This document shows, piece by piece, positions 1-12,325 of a DNA stretch of 64,000 bases. The position numbers and the translations under genes were made by a program. Source of the DNA: Gossypium raimondii (Eukaryota > Streptophyta > Magnoliopsida > Malvales > Malvaceae); the NCBI RefSeq assembly GCF_025698545.1, contig NC_068570.1, positions 58,299,924-58,363,923 of the forward strand. Reading direction: 5' to 3'. Within the stretch, counting starts at the first letter, position 1. The number at the start of each line of letters is the position of its first letter. The notes under the pieces were generated by a model. That model searched no databases. It was given only the letters and a program-made list of their open reading frames with translations, and was not told the origin of the DNA.

Positions 1-1171
1 TTGAATAAAGAGAAGAGAAAAGTTGTGATTGAGGCTCGAGATGCAAGAAAGAGACCAATGAGTAAATCATTTCAAACTCAGTCAAAGAAGTCTAAAGAGA
101 TGAATCCTCGATTGACAATTTCAACTGGATATTCACGCCGAGACTGGGGAAAATCATATTCGAGTCCTGAAGCTCAAGCTACTTCAGTAGCAAGTGTGGG
201 GAGTATGAAGCCTAATAAACCTGAGTGTCAGCATTGTGGTAGGCAACATCCTGGTGAGTGCTGGTTACTTAGCCGAGCTTGTTTCAAGTGTGGTTCTCGA
301 CAACACTACATTAAAGATTGCCCTGAGAAAGTTGAAGAAGAAAAATTTCAGAATGTTAGATCGGGTGATACTGTTAACAGAGGTAGACCACTGAGAAATA
401 CCGGAAGCAGAGCTAGTGGTAAAAGTGTAATGAAAGATACAGCTGTGAGACCAGAACATCGAACACTTACTCGAGCTTATGATATACGTACTCGTGAGGA
501 AGCAGCATCTCCTGATGTGATTACTGGTACATTCTCTCTCTATGATACTGAAGTTATTGCTTTGATTGATCCCGGGTCTACTCATTCTTATGTATGTGTG
601 AATTTAGTATCTAATAAGAATTTGCCTGTTGAAAATACTGAATTTGTGGTTAAAGTGTCAAATCCTTTAGGCAAATATGTGGCAGTCGATAAGGTTGGCA
701 AGAATTATCCTTTGAGGATTCAAGGTCATTGCTTCCCGGCTAATCTAATGTTGTTACCATTTGATGAGTTTGATGTTATTCTGGGGATGGATTGGTTGAT
801 GTTGCATGATGCCAAGGTAAATTGTAGGCAGAAAATCCTTGAATTGAAGTGTGAAAATGGTGAAATTCTTCGGGTTGAAACAGATGAATCAAGTAAATTG
901 CCTACGGTGATTTCGAATATATCGGCTCAAAAATACATGAGAAAAGGGTGTGAAGCTTATCTTGCTTATGTGATAAATACTAAGATATCGGAGTCGAAGC
1001 TTGAATCGGTACCGGTAGTCTGTGAGTTTCCAGATGTATTTCCAGAGGAATTGCTTGGGTTACCTCCGATTAGGGAAGTTGAATTTGCTATTGATCTGTT
1101 ACCTGGTACTGCACCGATCTCTATTGCTCTGTATAGAATGGCTCCAACTGAAGTGAGAGAATTAAAAGATC
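1..1171 (+). pseudogene. gypsy gag C-terminus and aspartic protease, 5' partial
   Basis: The frame is open from the window edge. It has a CCHC zinc knuckle (CFKCGSRQHYIKDC, ~residues 94-107), preceded by a Cys/His cluster CQHCGRQHPGEC, and a retropepsin core with DPGSTHSYV (~190-198; the usual DSG is DPG here) and the downstream ILGMDWL motif (~260). The end of the frame (ELLGLPP...) is the linker leading to RT. The TAA that closes the reading frame comes from the first bases of the inserted solo LTR, so the original frame continued into the RT block at 3828. In a working element the product would be the capsid/nucleocapsid and protease part of the polyprotein. Confidence 0.8.
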
Positions 1172-3822
1172 TGTAACAGCCCGATTTTGGGCCTAGTCGG
1201 AACAGTGGTTTCGGGACCACAAATCCGACGAGGTAAAATATTATTATCATTATATTTTTATGGTCTACAATTTCACGGAAAAATTTAATTTCGTTCGAAA
1301 ATTTCGACGTTTGGACACTCAATTTAGTCAAAAGAACTAAATTGTAAAAAGTCCAAAAGTTGAGTTTTACATATTAGAAGTGTCTAATTGTTATGAAATT
1401 TTAAATTAGAGGTCCTTATGTGAATTAGACCATTAGTTAATTGATGGACAAAAATGGGCATAGAATTAGTGAAATAGATTTTTTTAAAAGTAAGGGTATT
1501 TTAGTCATTTGGAAAATAAATAAAATTAAATGAGGAAAAGATGGCAAAATATGCTCATCTTCTTCATAGTTGCTGCCAAATTTTGGAAGACACCATAGCT
1601 AGGGTTTCTTCACTTTCTCAAGCTCATAGTAAGTGCATCCTAGCCCCGTTTTTAATGTTCTTTGCATTTTTGAGATCCTCGTAGCTCGATTTATCTTATT
1701 CTACCATTAATTCATGTTAGGGTTCATATTTGGAAAATTACCCATAGGTGAAATGTGTTTATTTTGCTATTTTATGATAGAATATGAAGCTAGAAATTAT
1801 GTTAAACAACTTTTGCTAAGCGATTTTGAGCGAAAACGGATAAATTGACATAATCGGTAAAAATAATTAATGTTCAAAAGTATGTGTTAGAGTGAGAATT
1901 TGATGTTGCCATAGAAGGGAAAAGTGTTCAGCATGTTCCAAAACATAAGAATAATGAATGAAATTTAATTTTCGAGCTTGGGGAAAAAAGTGTAAATATG
2001 CAAAAGTTTGGGGACAAAGTCGTAATTTTGTAAAAAGTTGAGTCGATGATTTTTTTTACTAAATGTGAATATTAAATAAGCTAAATTTGCTATTATAGAT
2101 CAAGAAAGACGAGGAGACAACCTCAATCGGGGAAAAGTGAAGATCGCAGAGTAAATTGCAAAATTACAATATTTTGCACCGAGGTAAGTAAACATGTGAA
2201 TTAATGCATTATTTTGATATTATTTAATATATGTTGAGATTTAATTGAACACAGAATAAATACTTGGTATAGATCCTAAAAAATGTGGTTAAGTTGGGAA
2301 AGGTGATAAAGTGTTGAAAAACAAGGTTTCCGGTTGAACACTCGGAATAAGCCGGAATACGTTGAATATAAAGGGGGTTGGTAATTGCTGATTTCCCCAA
2401 GGGGTTGGTAAGTGCTGATTCCCCGAATCATTGGTGGTTGCTAAGTGCTGATTCCACCGTATCTTGAATGTGAAAGGGGTTGCTAAGTGCTGATTCCCCG
2501 AATCATTGGTGGTTGCTAAGTGCTGATTCCCCGAATTACTGGTGGTTGCTAAGTGCTGAATCCACCGAGTAACAGATAACATTTCGAGTGTTCAACAGGG
2601 AAATTGGAAAGGTGTATATATATATAAAATGGACAAGATCATGTGAGAAATATTGGGTTTGGTATTTAATCAACCCAAGTGTAAGATGGAAGGAAATATC
2701 AAAACTACAAAAGAGTAAATTTATATATAATACAGTTTTGAACAACAACAGTTGGGTAACTTCGAAAAATCACCATAAATGGTGTAAATTAAATTAGAGG
2801 TTGAATAATATATGAAATTGAAGCTGAATGAGTCTATTTTCACATGAAAGAAATAGGACAAGCAAAAGAGTTATATATTTTGGGATATTTGAATTTTAAT
2901 AAGACAGGGTTGAATTGATTTCGAAATCCCCTGTTCCAAATTTGGAAAATCACCAAAAATTGTACAAAAATAATTATGGCTTGAAATTTACATGCTTGAA
3001 TTTCTTAATGAGTCTATTTTCAAGAGAAGCAAACAAGAACATTTTTTGAGTTTTTTACAGAGAGTTAAAGTAAATTTTAGTAAGGAGAGGTCAGAACTGT
3101 CGGGCAGTGAAATAAGAGAATATTTAGAGAATAAACTGTACTAATTGGCTGAACCAAAAATTCTGAAAATTTTATGGTAATAAAGTATATGAGTCTAGTT
3201 TCAGGAAAAATTTACGGAACTTAATTTGGAGCCCTATAGTTCCAGATAAAAATAAATTAGTGACCATGATGCAGCTGGAAATTGAACAAACAATAAAATT
3301 TATGCGTGATTAACATTATGTTACTATGTAATCATGTGAGAAATTTATTAATTTGTTATATGTTTACTTACTAAGCTATATGCTTACTCTTCTTTATTTT
3401 CCCTTGATTATAGTGACATCAATCAGCTCGGAAATTGGACGAAGTCAGAACATCATCCACACTATCATCATCTTTTGGGTATTTTGCAACCAATACTTTG
3501 AAACATGGCATGTATAGATGACTTAATGTAATGAAGTATAAATATGTATATAAAATATTGTTCAGTTTAAAATGTTGGTGTTTATTATTGGATAAATTGT
3601 GTCTGAACATATAACTGTATTTGGTTGAAATATTGAAATCGTTTGAAATTGTGTTTTGAAAATTTGTAGGGGGTTTTATGTAAAAATAAGTAGAAATGCT
3701 GTCAAAATTTATAAAAAAAAATTTAGTGACAATGTATCGTAATTAGAACAATTACAAGTGTTTGAGTTCTAGTAATACCTCATACTCTGTTCCGGCAAGG
3801 AACACGGGTAAGGGGTGTTACA
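1172..3822. repeat. Solo LTR (2,651 bp) nested in the gypsy pol
   Basis: It starts TGTAACAGCCC and ends GGGGTGTTACA, the inverted TGTAACA/TGTTACA termini of this LTR class. It is flanked by AGATC (1167-1171) and AGATT (3823-3827), a 5-bp target duplication with one change. Pol sequence resumes right after it. No gag-pol lies inside, so it is a solo LTR left by LTR-LTR recombination. It is clearly related to the truncated LTR at 4831-7090 (for example the shared AAACAACTTTTGCTA segment at 1804 and 4833), so a family member inserted into another copy of the family. Confidence 0.88.
2370..2575. repeat. Minisatellite inside the solo LTR (units ~33-41 bp)
   Basis: Five to six degenerate units share the core GGTTGCTAAGTGCTGATTCC, with linkers such as CCGAATCATTGGT. 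It lies about 1.25-1.45 kb from the LTR 3' end. The related LTR at 4831-7090 has a different array at the corresponding place. Confidence 0.85.
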
Positions 3823-3827
3823 AGATT

Positions 3828-4830
3828 AGTTGCAAGAGTTGACAGATAAAGGATTTGTGAGACCGAGTTTTTCTCCTTAGGGTGCTCCTATGTTATTTGT
3901 GAAAAAGAAAGACGGTTCTATGAGACTTTATATTGATTATCGTCAACTCAACAAAGTGACTATAAAGAACAAGTACCCGTTGCCAAGAATTGATGATTTG
4001 TTTGACCAATTAAAAGGGGCAACTGTGTTTTCAAAGATCGATCTGAGATCTGGCTACTATCAGCTGAGAGTTAAAGAGTCAGGTGTGCCAAAAACTGCTT
4101 TCAGAACGGGGTATGGACGTTATGAATTTCTTGTGATGCCTTTTGATTTAACTAATGCTCCGGCTATTTTTATGGATTTAATGAACCGAATTTTCTGACC
4201 GTATTTGGATAAGTTCGTGGTGGTGTTTATAGATGATATTTTGATCTATTCTTGAGATGAATCCGAAGACGCCAAACATTTGAGAACTGTGTTGCAGATT
4301 TTGAGAGAGAAGAAATTCTTTGCTAAATTTAGTAAAAGTGAGTTTTGGCTTCATGAAGTCTGATTCTTGGGACACATAGTTTCAAGTGATGGTATTCGGG
4401 TTGATTCGAGTAAAATTTCGACAATTGTTAATTGAGAGCCGCCAAAGAATGTATTCGAGGTTAGAAGTTTTCTGGGCTTAGCTGGATATTATAGACGTTT
4501 TGTTAAAGGATTCTCGATGATTGCTTCTCCTATGACTAAGTTATTGCAAAAGAGTGTCAAGTTCGAATGGATTGATAAATGTCAACTAAGTTTTGAGAAA
4601 TTGAAAATGTCAACTAAGTTTTGAGAAATTGAAGGCATTATTGACTGAGGCGCCAATGTTGGTGCAACCTGAAAGAGGAAAATAGTTTATAATTTACAGT
4701 AATGCATCGTTAAATGGTCTTGGGTCTGTACTAATGCAAGAGGGCAGAGTAATAGCTTATGCTTCAAGACAGCTGAAACCACACGAGAAGAATTATCCTA
4801 CGCATGACTTGGAATTAGCTGCTATCGTCT
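3828..4830 (+). pseudogene. gypsy reverse transcriptase / RNase H fragment
   Basis: RT motifs in order are [46 protein letters not shown] and the catalytic FIDDILIYS block (~4222), then [10 protein letters not shown] of the connection domain and [20 protein letters not shown] of RNase H. Frame lesions include stops at about 3880, 4197, 4253, 4362 and 4434, and a 28-bp tandem duplication at 4577-4632. The stops fit C-to-T or G-to-A changes at former Arg or Trp codons. The fragment ends abruptly at 4830 where LTR sequence begins. It cannot encode an active enzyme. Confidence 0.85.
4577..4632. repeat. 28-bp perfect tandem duplication in gypsy pol
   Basis: 4577-4604 and 4605-4632 are identical copies of a 28-bp unit that starts AAATGTCAACTAAG. 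Since 28 is not a multiple of 3, it shifts the pol frame after the YYRRF region. Confidence 0.9.
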
Positions 4831-7090
4831 TTAAACAACTTTTGCTAGCCGATTTTAAGTGAAACCGAGCAAAATAACATAATCGGTAAAAATATTTAAT
4901 GCTCATAAGTAAGAGTTAGAGTGAGAATTTGATGTTGCCATAGAAGGAAAAAGTGTTCAGCATGTTGTCAAACATAAGAATAAGGAATAAAATTTAATTT
5001 CTGAACTTTGGGACAAAAATGCAAATATGTAAAAGTTTAGGGACAAAATTGTAATTTTTGCTAAAGTTGAGTCGAGGACTGTTTTGATAAATTTGAATAT
5101 TAAACAACCTAAATTTGCTATTATGGATCAAGAGAGACGTGGAAACAACCTCGATAAGGGAAAAGAAAAGATTGTGGATTGAATTGCAAAATTTCCTATA
5201 TTTTGCACCGAGATAAGTTGTATGTAATTAATAAATTGTCATAACTATTTTTTATATATATTTTGTTATAATATATGAGAAATGGTTGAATATGAAATAT
5301 TATATAACACTTAGATATTTGGAATTGATAGTTGAATTGTTAAAAAACTTGAATTGTGGATATATCAATTGCGAGTAATGATTGAAGTGGTTTGAATTGA
5401 ATTATTAAATTTGTTATGAGTTTGGATGGAAATATTGAGAGTATGAATTGTTATGGATAAATTATAAATCATTGATGGGTAGAAATTTCTGTGGAACTGT
5501 CGGAATAAGAAAGGCTTGAATAAAATGTCTGCGAACACGTGTGTAGTACTAAGTGCAGGCTACTACGTGTATCGATAAATAATGGTCACATGTGTAGTAC
5601 TAAGTGCAGGCCACTATGTGAACTGGAAGGCCTTATTCACGTGTGTAGTACTATGTGTAGGCAACTACGTGAACCGAAAAGCTTGATCACGTGTGTAGTA
5701 CTATGTGAAGGCTACTACGTGTATCGGATGATAATAATTAGATGAGTGGTACTATGTGCAAACCACCGAATGTTTGCTATTATACCGACATGTTCAAAGT
5801 GATACGGGTATGGTAAACAAATGTGAATATATGATTGAAATGTGATAAGTTGCAAAAGAGTAACTAGAGTGATGAAGTTTTGTATTGTGCTTACAAAATA
5901 AATGGTTATAGTGTTATGTGAATAAGTGAATTTGAAACAGAACAGATTTGGACAGTGGCAGTGATGTTAGTTCGAAAAATCACCAAAAATTATAGAAATT
6001 GAGTTAGTGGTTGAATAAGACATGGAATTAAATCTTAATGAGTCTTCTTTCACAAAAAAGAGAAAGAATGGCCAAAGGAGTTATATATTCTGAGATATCG
6101 AAATTTTAGTGAGACAAGGTCTGAATGATTTCGAAATCCTCTGTTTTGACTTCAGAAAATCACTAAAAATTGTACAAAAATAATTATGTTTTGTAATTTA
6201 CATGCTTAAATTTCTTATTGAGTCTATTTTCAAAAGAAATAAGTGGGCACCATTTGAATTCTGTACTAAGAGATAAATGACATTTGGTGAAGAGAGGTCA
6301 GAAATGTCAAGCAGTGAAACAGGGGAACATTTAGAGAATAAACTGTACTAATTGGCTAAACCAAAAATTTTAAAAATTTTATGGTAAGAAGGTATATGAG
6401 TCTAGTTTCAGGAAAAATTTACGGATCTTAATTTGGAGTTCCGTAGCTTCGGATAGAAATAATTTAGTGACTATGACGCAGAAAAACAGTTTGCTTACAA
6501 TTGAATAAATAATAGATTTATGTGTGATAAAAATTATATTATCTATGATATCATGCTAGAAATTTATTTATCAATTACATACATACTTACTAAGCTATAT
6601 GCTTACTCGCCTTTATTTTCCCTTGTTTTATAGTGATATCAATCAGCTCGGAAATTGGATGAGTCGGAACATCATCCACACTATCTACATCTTTTGGTAT
6701 TTTGTAACCAATACTTTTGAATTATGGCATGTATAGATGACTTAATGTAAAGTGATATATAATATATATATTAATTATTATTTGGTTTTAAATGTTAGTG
6801 GATATTAAATTGATAGGTTGTTTTTCTTTAAATTATTAACAAAGTTACCTAGAATGTTGTGAATGATTTAACTGTGTTTAAATATATAATTGTATTGGTT
6901 GAAATATCGAATTTGTTTGAAATTGTGTTTCGAAAATTTGCAGGAGGAATTGAACGTTTATAAAAAGGAATTATGTCAAAAATTTTTCTAAAAAATAAAA
7001 AAACCTCAGATTGTATGATAAAAATGTATTTCATGTTTGATAATACTTTTTACCTTATTTCGGCGATGAACATGGATAATAAGTGTTACA
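4831..7090. repeat. 5'-truncated 3' LTR of the gypsy remnant
   Basis: It aligns by eye with 1803-3822 of the solo LTR through shared blocks: AAACAACTTTTGCTA, GAGAATTTGATGTTGCCATA, the ATTTTGCACCGAG segment, GAGTCTAGTTTCAGGAAAA, ATCAATCAGCTCGGAAATTG and the terminal GTGTTACA. The first ~630 bp of the family LTR are absent. No gene is seen. It carries its own minisatellite (5535-5770). Confidence 0.85.
5535..5770. repeat. Minisatellite in the truncated LTR (~51-bp units)
   Basis: About 4.5 units of ~50-51 bp begin ACGTGTGTAGTACTAAGTGC and end with variable linkers. The array lies at the position matching the 2370-2575 array of the solo LTR, but the unit sequence and length differ. Confidence 0.85.
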
Positions 7091-7092
7091 AA

Positions 7093-7571
7093 AACTGTCT
7101 CCGAATACTAATTATACTTCAACCTTTCACACATTAAGCCATATTGTAATTAGAGGTTGTAATAAGTTGGTAGATACAACCTGGTTGATTCTTGCTCCTA
7201 ATCTTTGCCACATTTCGATATTTGGATGTGCAAAACTGGAAGAAATATTGAGTGAGAGAAAACTTGGTGAAATTGCAGATGTGGTTGGAATTCCGTAACT
7301 TAAACCATTTTTGAAGCTTAAAACACTTGCTTTAGGTTATCTACCAGAATTGAAGAGCATATATTGGGATGCCTTACCCTTCCCAGGTCTGAAAAGTATT
7401 TCTTTGTTGGGTGATTGTCCAAAACTGAAGAAGCTTCCTCTCAACTTAGACAGTGCGAAAGGGAATCAGGTCACCATTTTGGGAAGCAAAGATTGGTGGG
7501 CAACTGTGGAATGGGAGAATGAAGCCACTCGAGATGCTTTTTTGCCCTCTTTCAGATATTTTCCTAAATGA
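7093..7571 (+). pseudogene. CC-NB-LRR resistance gene, C-terminal LRR tail only
   Basis: The two open stretches (to 7298 and from 7299) are in the same frame, separated by one TAA (7296-7298). At that place the paralogue at 14,789-15,532 has a tyrosine (VPYPIPYLKL), so one point change would explain the stop. Plant-LRR signatures include CNKLVDTTWLILAPNL, CAKLEEILSE, LKSIYWDALPFPGLK and the C-terminal KKLPLNLDSAKGN and DWWATVEWENEAT blocks, all matched in the paralogue. Everything upstream of this tail is replaced by the gypsy element ending at 7090, so any remainder of the gene lies left of the window. The family acts in NLR immune receptors; this copy cannot. Confidence 0.88.
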
Positions 7572-7899
7572 AATGTACAAAATCCTAAAGACTGCGTAGT
7601 GCTTTGTTGAGTCGTTGTTGTATGATATTTCATTTTTGACAAAATAAAGAGGTTTCCATAAGAGAGAATTACTATATTCATCATCTTTTGTTCCAATATG
7701 TTTCTATTTCTATTTTTGCTATCATTCCACTATTTCAGTCCATCAAAGTTTCCTAATATCTCTCATGAAATAATATTTTTAACATATTTTCAACAGCATT
7801 TAAACCAAAATTTTTGGTATGCAAATTTATTAACAATACAGTTCTAAGTATACTATGAAAATATTAATTAAAATGTAAATTTATATGATAACTTATTTA

Positions 7900-9350
7900 T
7901 ACATATATCTATTTCATTTGAATAACAACATGGAGTCTTTATGGGTGAAAGTTTTGCGATCAAAATATAAGGTAACTGAATGTTTACCAGAGAGTTTATC
8001 TTCTAGTAGTTGCAGCTATATTTGGCGGTCTCTGAGAAGCGTTTGGAAGGACATTCAGGGGAATATGGCTTGGAAGGTGGTAATTGGTCGAGAGGTGAAA
8101 TTCTGGACAGATACCTGGTTTAGGGACTTGGGTCCATTGACAGATTATTGCACTGTACCGCAACCAACATTTCCGAATGCTACGGTCTACGCAGTGGTGA
8201 CACTAGAAGGCGATTGGAACTGGTCGTGTTTCATTGATGAATTACCTCACCAGATTATCAATTTGCTTGTTGAATCTTGTCCACATTTGGAAAGTGAAAG
8301 AAGAGATATTTGCTATTGGAAGGCGGCTGAATTTGGTAGTTACACAGTAGCAGGGGTTACAAAACTCTCAATCAGAATTCTTGGATGGAAATGGAAAATG
8401 ATTTGGAAAGTGAGGGTGCCACAACGAATAAGACAATTCCTGTGGTTATGCATCCATGGTAGAGTATTGACTAATGAAGAAAGATGCTAAAGGGGATTAT
8501 CCGAACATAAATCTTGCTATATGTGTGGCCATGTATTAGAAAATATCGACCATGCTCTAAGAACTTGTCCATTAACGCAAGCAGCTTGGAAAAGGTTAGT
8601 TCCTGATGGTTTGTCTAATGATTTCTTTACCCTTGATTTTGAACAGTGGTTACTGGTTAACATTAAGAATGAGGATAATTTGTTAGTTAAGGGGGGTAAG
8701 GTGGGAAATCATGTTTTCTAATGTTGTTTGGAGGTTATGGAAAGGTAGGAATTAGGAAATATTTGCTAACCAACATCTGAGTACAAATGATATTGTCATG
8801 ACTAGTTGGTCTTGGGCTATGTTGTCAACGAAAAAGAGAGCGATCTTGCGGGAACAAAATTCTATGGGTTGGGAAAAACCTCCGATTGGATAAGTTAAAT
8901 TGAATGCAGATGGTGGAGTTGATGTTAAATCTAGTAATGCCACGGCTGAGGGTTTGGTAAGAGATCTGAAAGGGGATTGGGTATTTGGTTATGGTTGCAA
9001 CTTAGGGGTTGGCTCGGTTTTAGATGCTGAACTTCAAGCAGTTTTGGATGGGGTTAGAATAGCATAGGACAAAGGGGTGTGTAGGTTGTTAGTCGAGAGT
9101 GATAGCAAAAGTGTTGTGGAATCAATACTTGGAATAGGGAAAATGGGAACTCATAAGGTGGGTTGGAGATTTGTAGCTGGATGAAGAGGGATTGGCAGGT
9201 TCAAATCAGGCATGTGGTAAGGTCAATGAACATAACAACAGAAGTGATGTCTAAATGAGCTGGAGATTTAACGCAGATCTTATAACTAATAGTGGTTTTG
9301 GTTTTTGGTTGAACTAAAGCTCAACTTCCTCATTTGTAACTAAAAAAAAA
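7900..9350 (+). mobile_element. 5'-truncated LINE (L1-type) with zf-RVT and RNase H, degenerate
   Basis: It starts inside ORF2 at SLWVKVLRSKYKV, a segment usual near the C-terminus of plant LINE reverse transcriptase. A zf-RVT zinc knuckle follows (CYMCGHVLENIDHALRTC, ~8515-8568). An RNase H domain has the acidic positions in KLNADGG (~8900), AELQAVLDG (~9028) and LLVESDSKSVVE (~9090). There are stops at 8488, ~8733, ~8891 and ~9067, and a frame change near 8720. It ends in a short A-tract (~9342-9350), fitting target-primed reverse transcription. No clear target duplication was found. It sits between the two resistance-gene remnants. Confidence 0.82.
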
Positions 9351-10599
9351 CCCTAAGAATTTTTCTTTTTTTTCTTCAAGCCGTTTGCTTCTTCTCCCTT
9401 ATTTTGCTCAGTGAAGGTGCTAGCCTTCGCGTTGGCTACTACTCGTCTTTTCCCCCTTCCCTCTCACTAACCCTTTCTTTTTATTGTTTTCCTCATTCAC
9501 TCTACATGCTTTCTTTTTAGTTTGCTAATATGTTTTGTGAGTTTCTTTAATGTTTTCACAAGTTATGATGGACATATAATAGTGTCTGTTGTCACTGAAC
9601 CCCTATTGGCCACTAATAGTTTCTCTTAGAAAGTAAGTTGGTCATAGATACTTGAATGGTAGTTGTTCACCAACTTCTTAATTTGTTTCTGTTTTGAGAG
9701 TATTTCAGAATAATAAATTATTTCACAAATTAGTTTAAACTTGTGTTGTCTTAAGTATTATATATATTTTTTCATTATTTAATAAATCTTTATTTTTTTT
9801 AAGTTTTTGTCTTATCTTGTACAAGTTTTTAGTCTTGCTTTTGCATATAGTTTTACTTTTGCAAGTGATTTTAGGGACTTTGTCGTTGTCTTTTCCAGTT
9901 TGGTAGATGCTCGGTTTTTTTTGCAATGTTTGCCTGCCATTTTAGACCATTTGGGATTGATTTTCTTATCGTGTTAAGTGCTTGCAATTATTCTAAATAT
10001 ATTGTGCTTGAGTTGTGATAGAGTTAATTGTCAATGTGCCATAATATTATATTGATACTAAGATTTAAGCCTTTTTTGTGTTGATGAAACTGGTCTTTCA
10101 TCACCTATTTGTTGTTTTTTTTTTCCTAATTTTATAGTCATATTTATGTAATGAATTGATGAATTTCCTTTATAAAAAATTAATTAATATTTTTCTATAC
10201 ATTTTATTAAATAAATTTGGATTGTAATTTTAAATTTTCTAATTTTCTAAGTAAACTTAAAAAATAGAATTATATAGTTAAAAATAATCATATTAATTAA
10301 AATTTAGAAAAAAAAGCTTATTCAAAGAAAATTCTTCAACATTGGATATAAAATTTAAAATAAGTTTATAGAATTGTTATTTAATATATGTTAATAGATA
10401 AAAACTAACAAAATTTCATGGTTAATATTATACATATAATATTTTTTATAAATGAATAATTTTTATAAAAATATCATAACAATAATATAACTTAAATAAA
10501 AATAAAAATAAAAAATATTATTTTATAATAATACACATGTTTCATTTAATTAAATATAGAATCATATTATATTTTATCAATTAAGAAAACTAGTATAAC
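9351..10599. other. Intergenic, AT-rich, no gene seen
   Basis: Long T-rich and A-rich runs with short ORFs only. No splice-joined coding signal, RNA gene or clear repeat ends were recognised. Confidence 0.6.
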
Positions 10600-11040
10600 A
10601 TAGACCTACTCGTGGGCCGACTCAAGTGATCCTGCCCGAAAAGTGGGATGGTTTGGGTAAAAATATAGGCTCAAAAATTTGACATTAACAAAAAAATAAG
10701 GTCCGTTTAGAAAATGGGCTAGGCCTCAGGTAAGGCTTTTTCGACTTGGCCTGAGTATGTAAAAAAAAAAACTGCAACTTTCTTTTTACTATTTTTTTTA
10801 TTATTATTTTTACTGTTTTATTACCATTTCACTATTATATTACTATTATTTTATTGTTATTGTATAACTTATATTTTATTGTTTATTTTATTACTATTTT
10901 AGAGACATTTTTATTCGAGTTAAGCTTAAGTAAAATTTTAAATCTATTTTTAGAGTTAATTTAAATCCAAACCTATTAAACAGGCCTAAAATTTTAATTC
11001 AGCCTAGCTCAGGGTAAACCTCTAGTATAAGAGTATAACC
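10600..11040 (+). repeat. Dispersed non-coding repeat, copy 1
   Basis: This ~440-bp segment matches the reverse complement of 44,030-44,590: GGGTAAAAATATAGGCTC at 10,653 pairs with GAGCCTATATTTTTACTC at ~44,550, and both have an adjoining run of ACTATTATT-type short repeats. Neither copy codes. The element class is not clear; it may be a piece of a larger non-coding LTR element. Confidence 0.7.
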
Positions 11041-12325
11041 TAACTTGAAGTACATTTTTTTATATTATAAAAAGACCAAGTGACCTTCTTTGATTTTTCC
11101 ACACTACCCGTCTTTAATTGTAATCTTTTGGCAATATGTTTCTAGCTGTCCCTAAGAATTCATTTAGAAACAATTCCACTCTTCATCCATCTAACCTTCA
11201 TTTTCATTCCCTCGTTTTTATCTTTTATTTACCTGCCTGAATCATGAACAATTGCTTCTCAGTAGGAGTTGCTTTAGAGAATTTCATCATTCGTAGCTGG
11301 GGTTCCATTATCGGGCATGCTAATTACGTATGCAAGCTTAAACAAACTCTTCCAACTTTAACTGAAGCTCTTCAAGATCTGAGAGCACAAAGGGACGACG
11401 TGCAAAGGATGGTTGATATGGCTAAACAACGACTATTGAATTGAAGCGACTTGAGCGAGTTCAGCTACGGCTTTCAAAAGCTGAAACTATGATAACTGAG
11501 GCTGAAAAATTGGTTGCAAATGGCCCTCAACAAATGAATAACTTGTGTCTCGGCGGCTTTGCTTCCAAGAATTGCTTGTCTACCTACAAGTTTGGTAAAA
11601 AAGTGGCCAAAATGCTTCAAGCAATAAATGATCTCATAAGTAAAGGAGTTTTTGACAAGGTAGCGGAAAGTCAACCTGCAGCTTCAGTGGTGGTAAGACC
11701 TGAAGAGCGGCCAATTGCTCTACAACCCACCATCGAAAAAGTATGGAACTGTATTGTGGACAAAGATGTGGGGATCATTGGCCTTTATGGTTTGGGGGGC
11801 GTTGGCAAGACAACTCTCTTGACCCAAATCAACAACAAGTTCAGCACTACACCGAATGGTTTCGATGTTGTAATTTGGGCGCTGGTGTCTAATGGTTATG
11901 ATATAGGAAAGATTCAAAATAAGATCGGTGGAAACATTGGATTTTCAGCTGAATCCTGGAAGAATAAAAGTGTTGAAGAGAAAGCTGTAGATATTTATGG
12001 GGTGTTGCGCATCAAGAGATTTGTTGTATTATTGGATGATTTGTGGGAAAGGGTGGATTTGAACTAAGTTGGGATACCAAAACCAAGCCAAGACAATGGT
12101 TCCAAACTTATTTGCACCACTCGATGTTTGGAGGTATGTGGCGAAATGGAAGCTCGGGAGAAAATCAAAGTGGAGTACCTGGAGCCAAAAGAGGCTTGGA
12201 AATTGTTCCAAGACAAGGTTGGAGATGAAACCCTCAATAGCCATCCAGATATTCGAAAACTAGCTAAACAAGTAGACGAAAGGTGTGGTGGGTTGCCTCT
12301 TGCATTAATTACAATTGGTCGTGCC

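Larger units (their letters stand above)
1..7090 (+). mobile_element. Ty3/gypsy retrotransposon remnant (Tekay/Del-like), left end outside window
   Basis: Order seen: gag zinc knuckle and aspartic protease (1-1171), a nested solo LTR (1172-3822), reverse transcriptase and the start of RNase H (3828-4830), then directly an LTR lacking its first ~630 bp (4831-7090). The rest of RNase H, the integrase and the start of the 3' LTR are missing, so an internal deletion joined pol to the LTR; the join has a short TTAAA-type microhomology. The LTR ends in TGTTACA and is followed at once by LRR-coding sequence of a resistance gene, so the element inserted into that gene. The clade call rests on RT style and LTRs over 2 kb, and is inference. 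Confidence 0.85.

Noticed and set aside
1172-1176. TAA ending the gag-protease frame as a natural stop
   Set aside because: The TAA belongs to the inserted LTR (TGTAACA); the host frame originally ran on into reverse transcriptase.
5535-5770. Regular direct repeats with spacers, CRISPR-like at first look
   Set aside because: Units are degenerate, lie inside an LTR of a plant genome, and have no conserved repeat/unique spacer pattern or cas genes.
11474-11917. Minus-strand ORFs inside the NB-ARC region, and similar ones at 14,767-15,538
   Set aside because: Antisense shadows of the resistance pseudogene; no domains.
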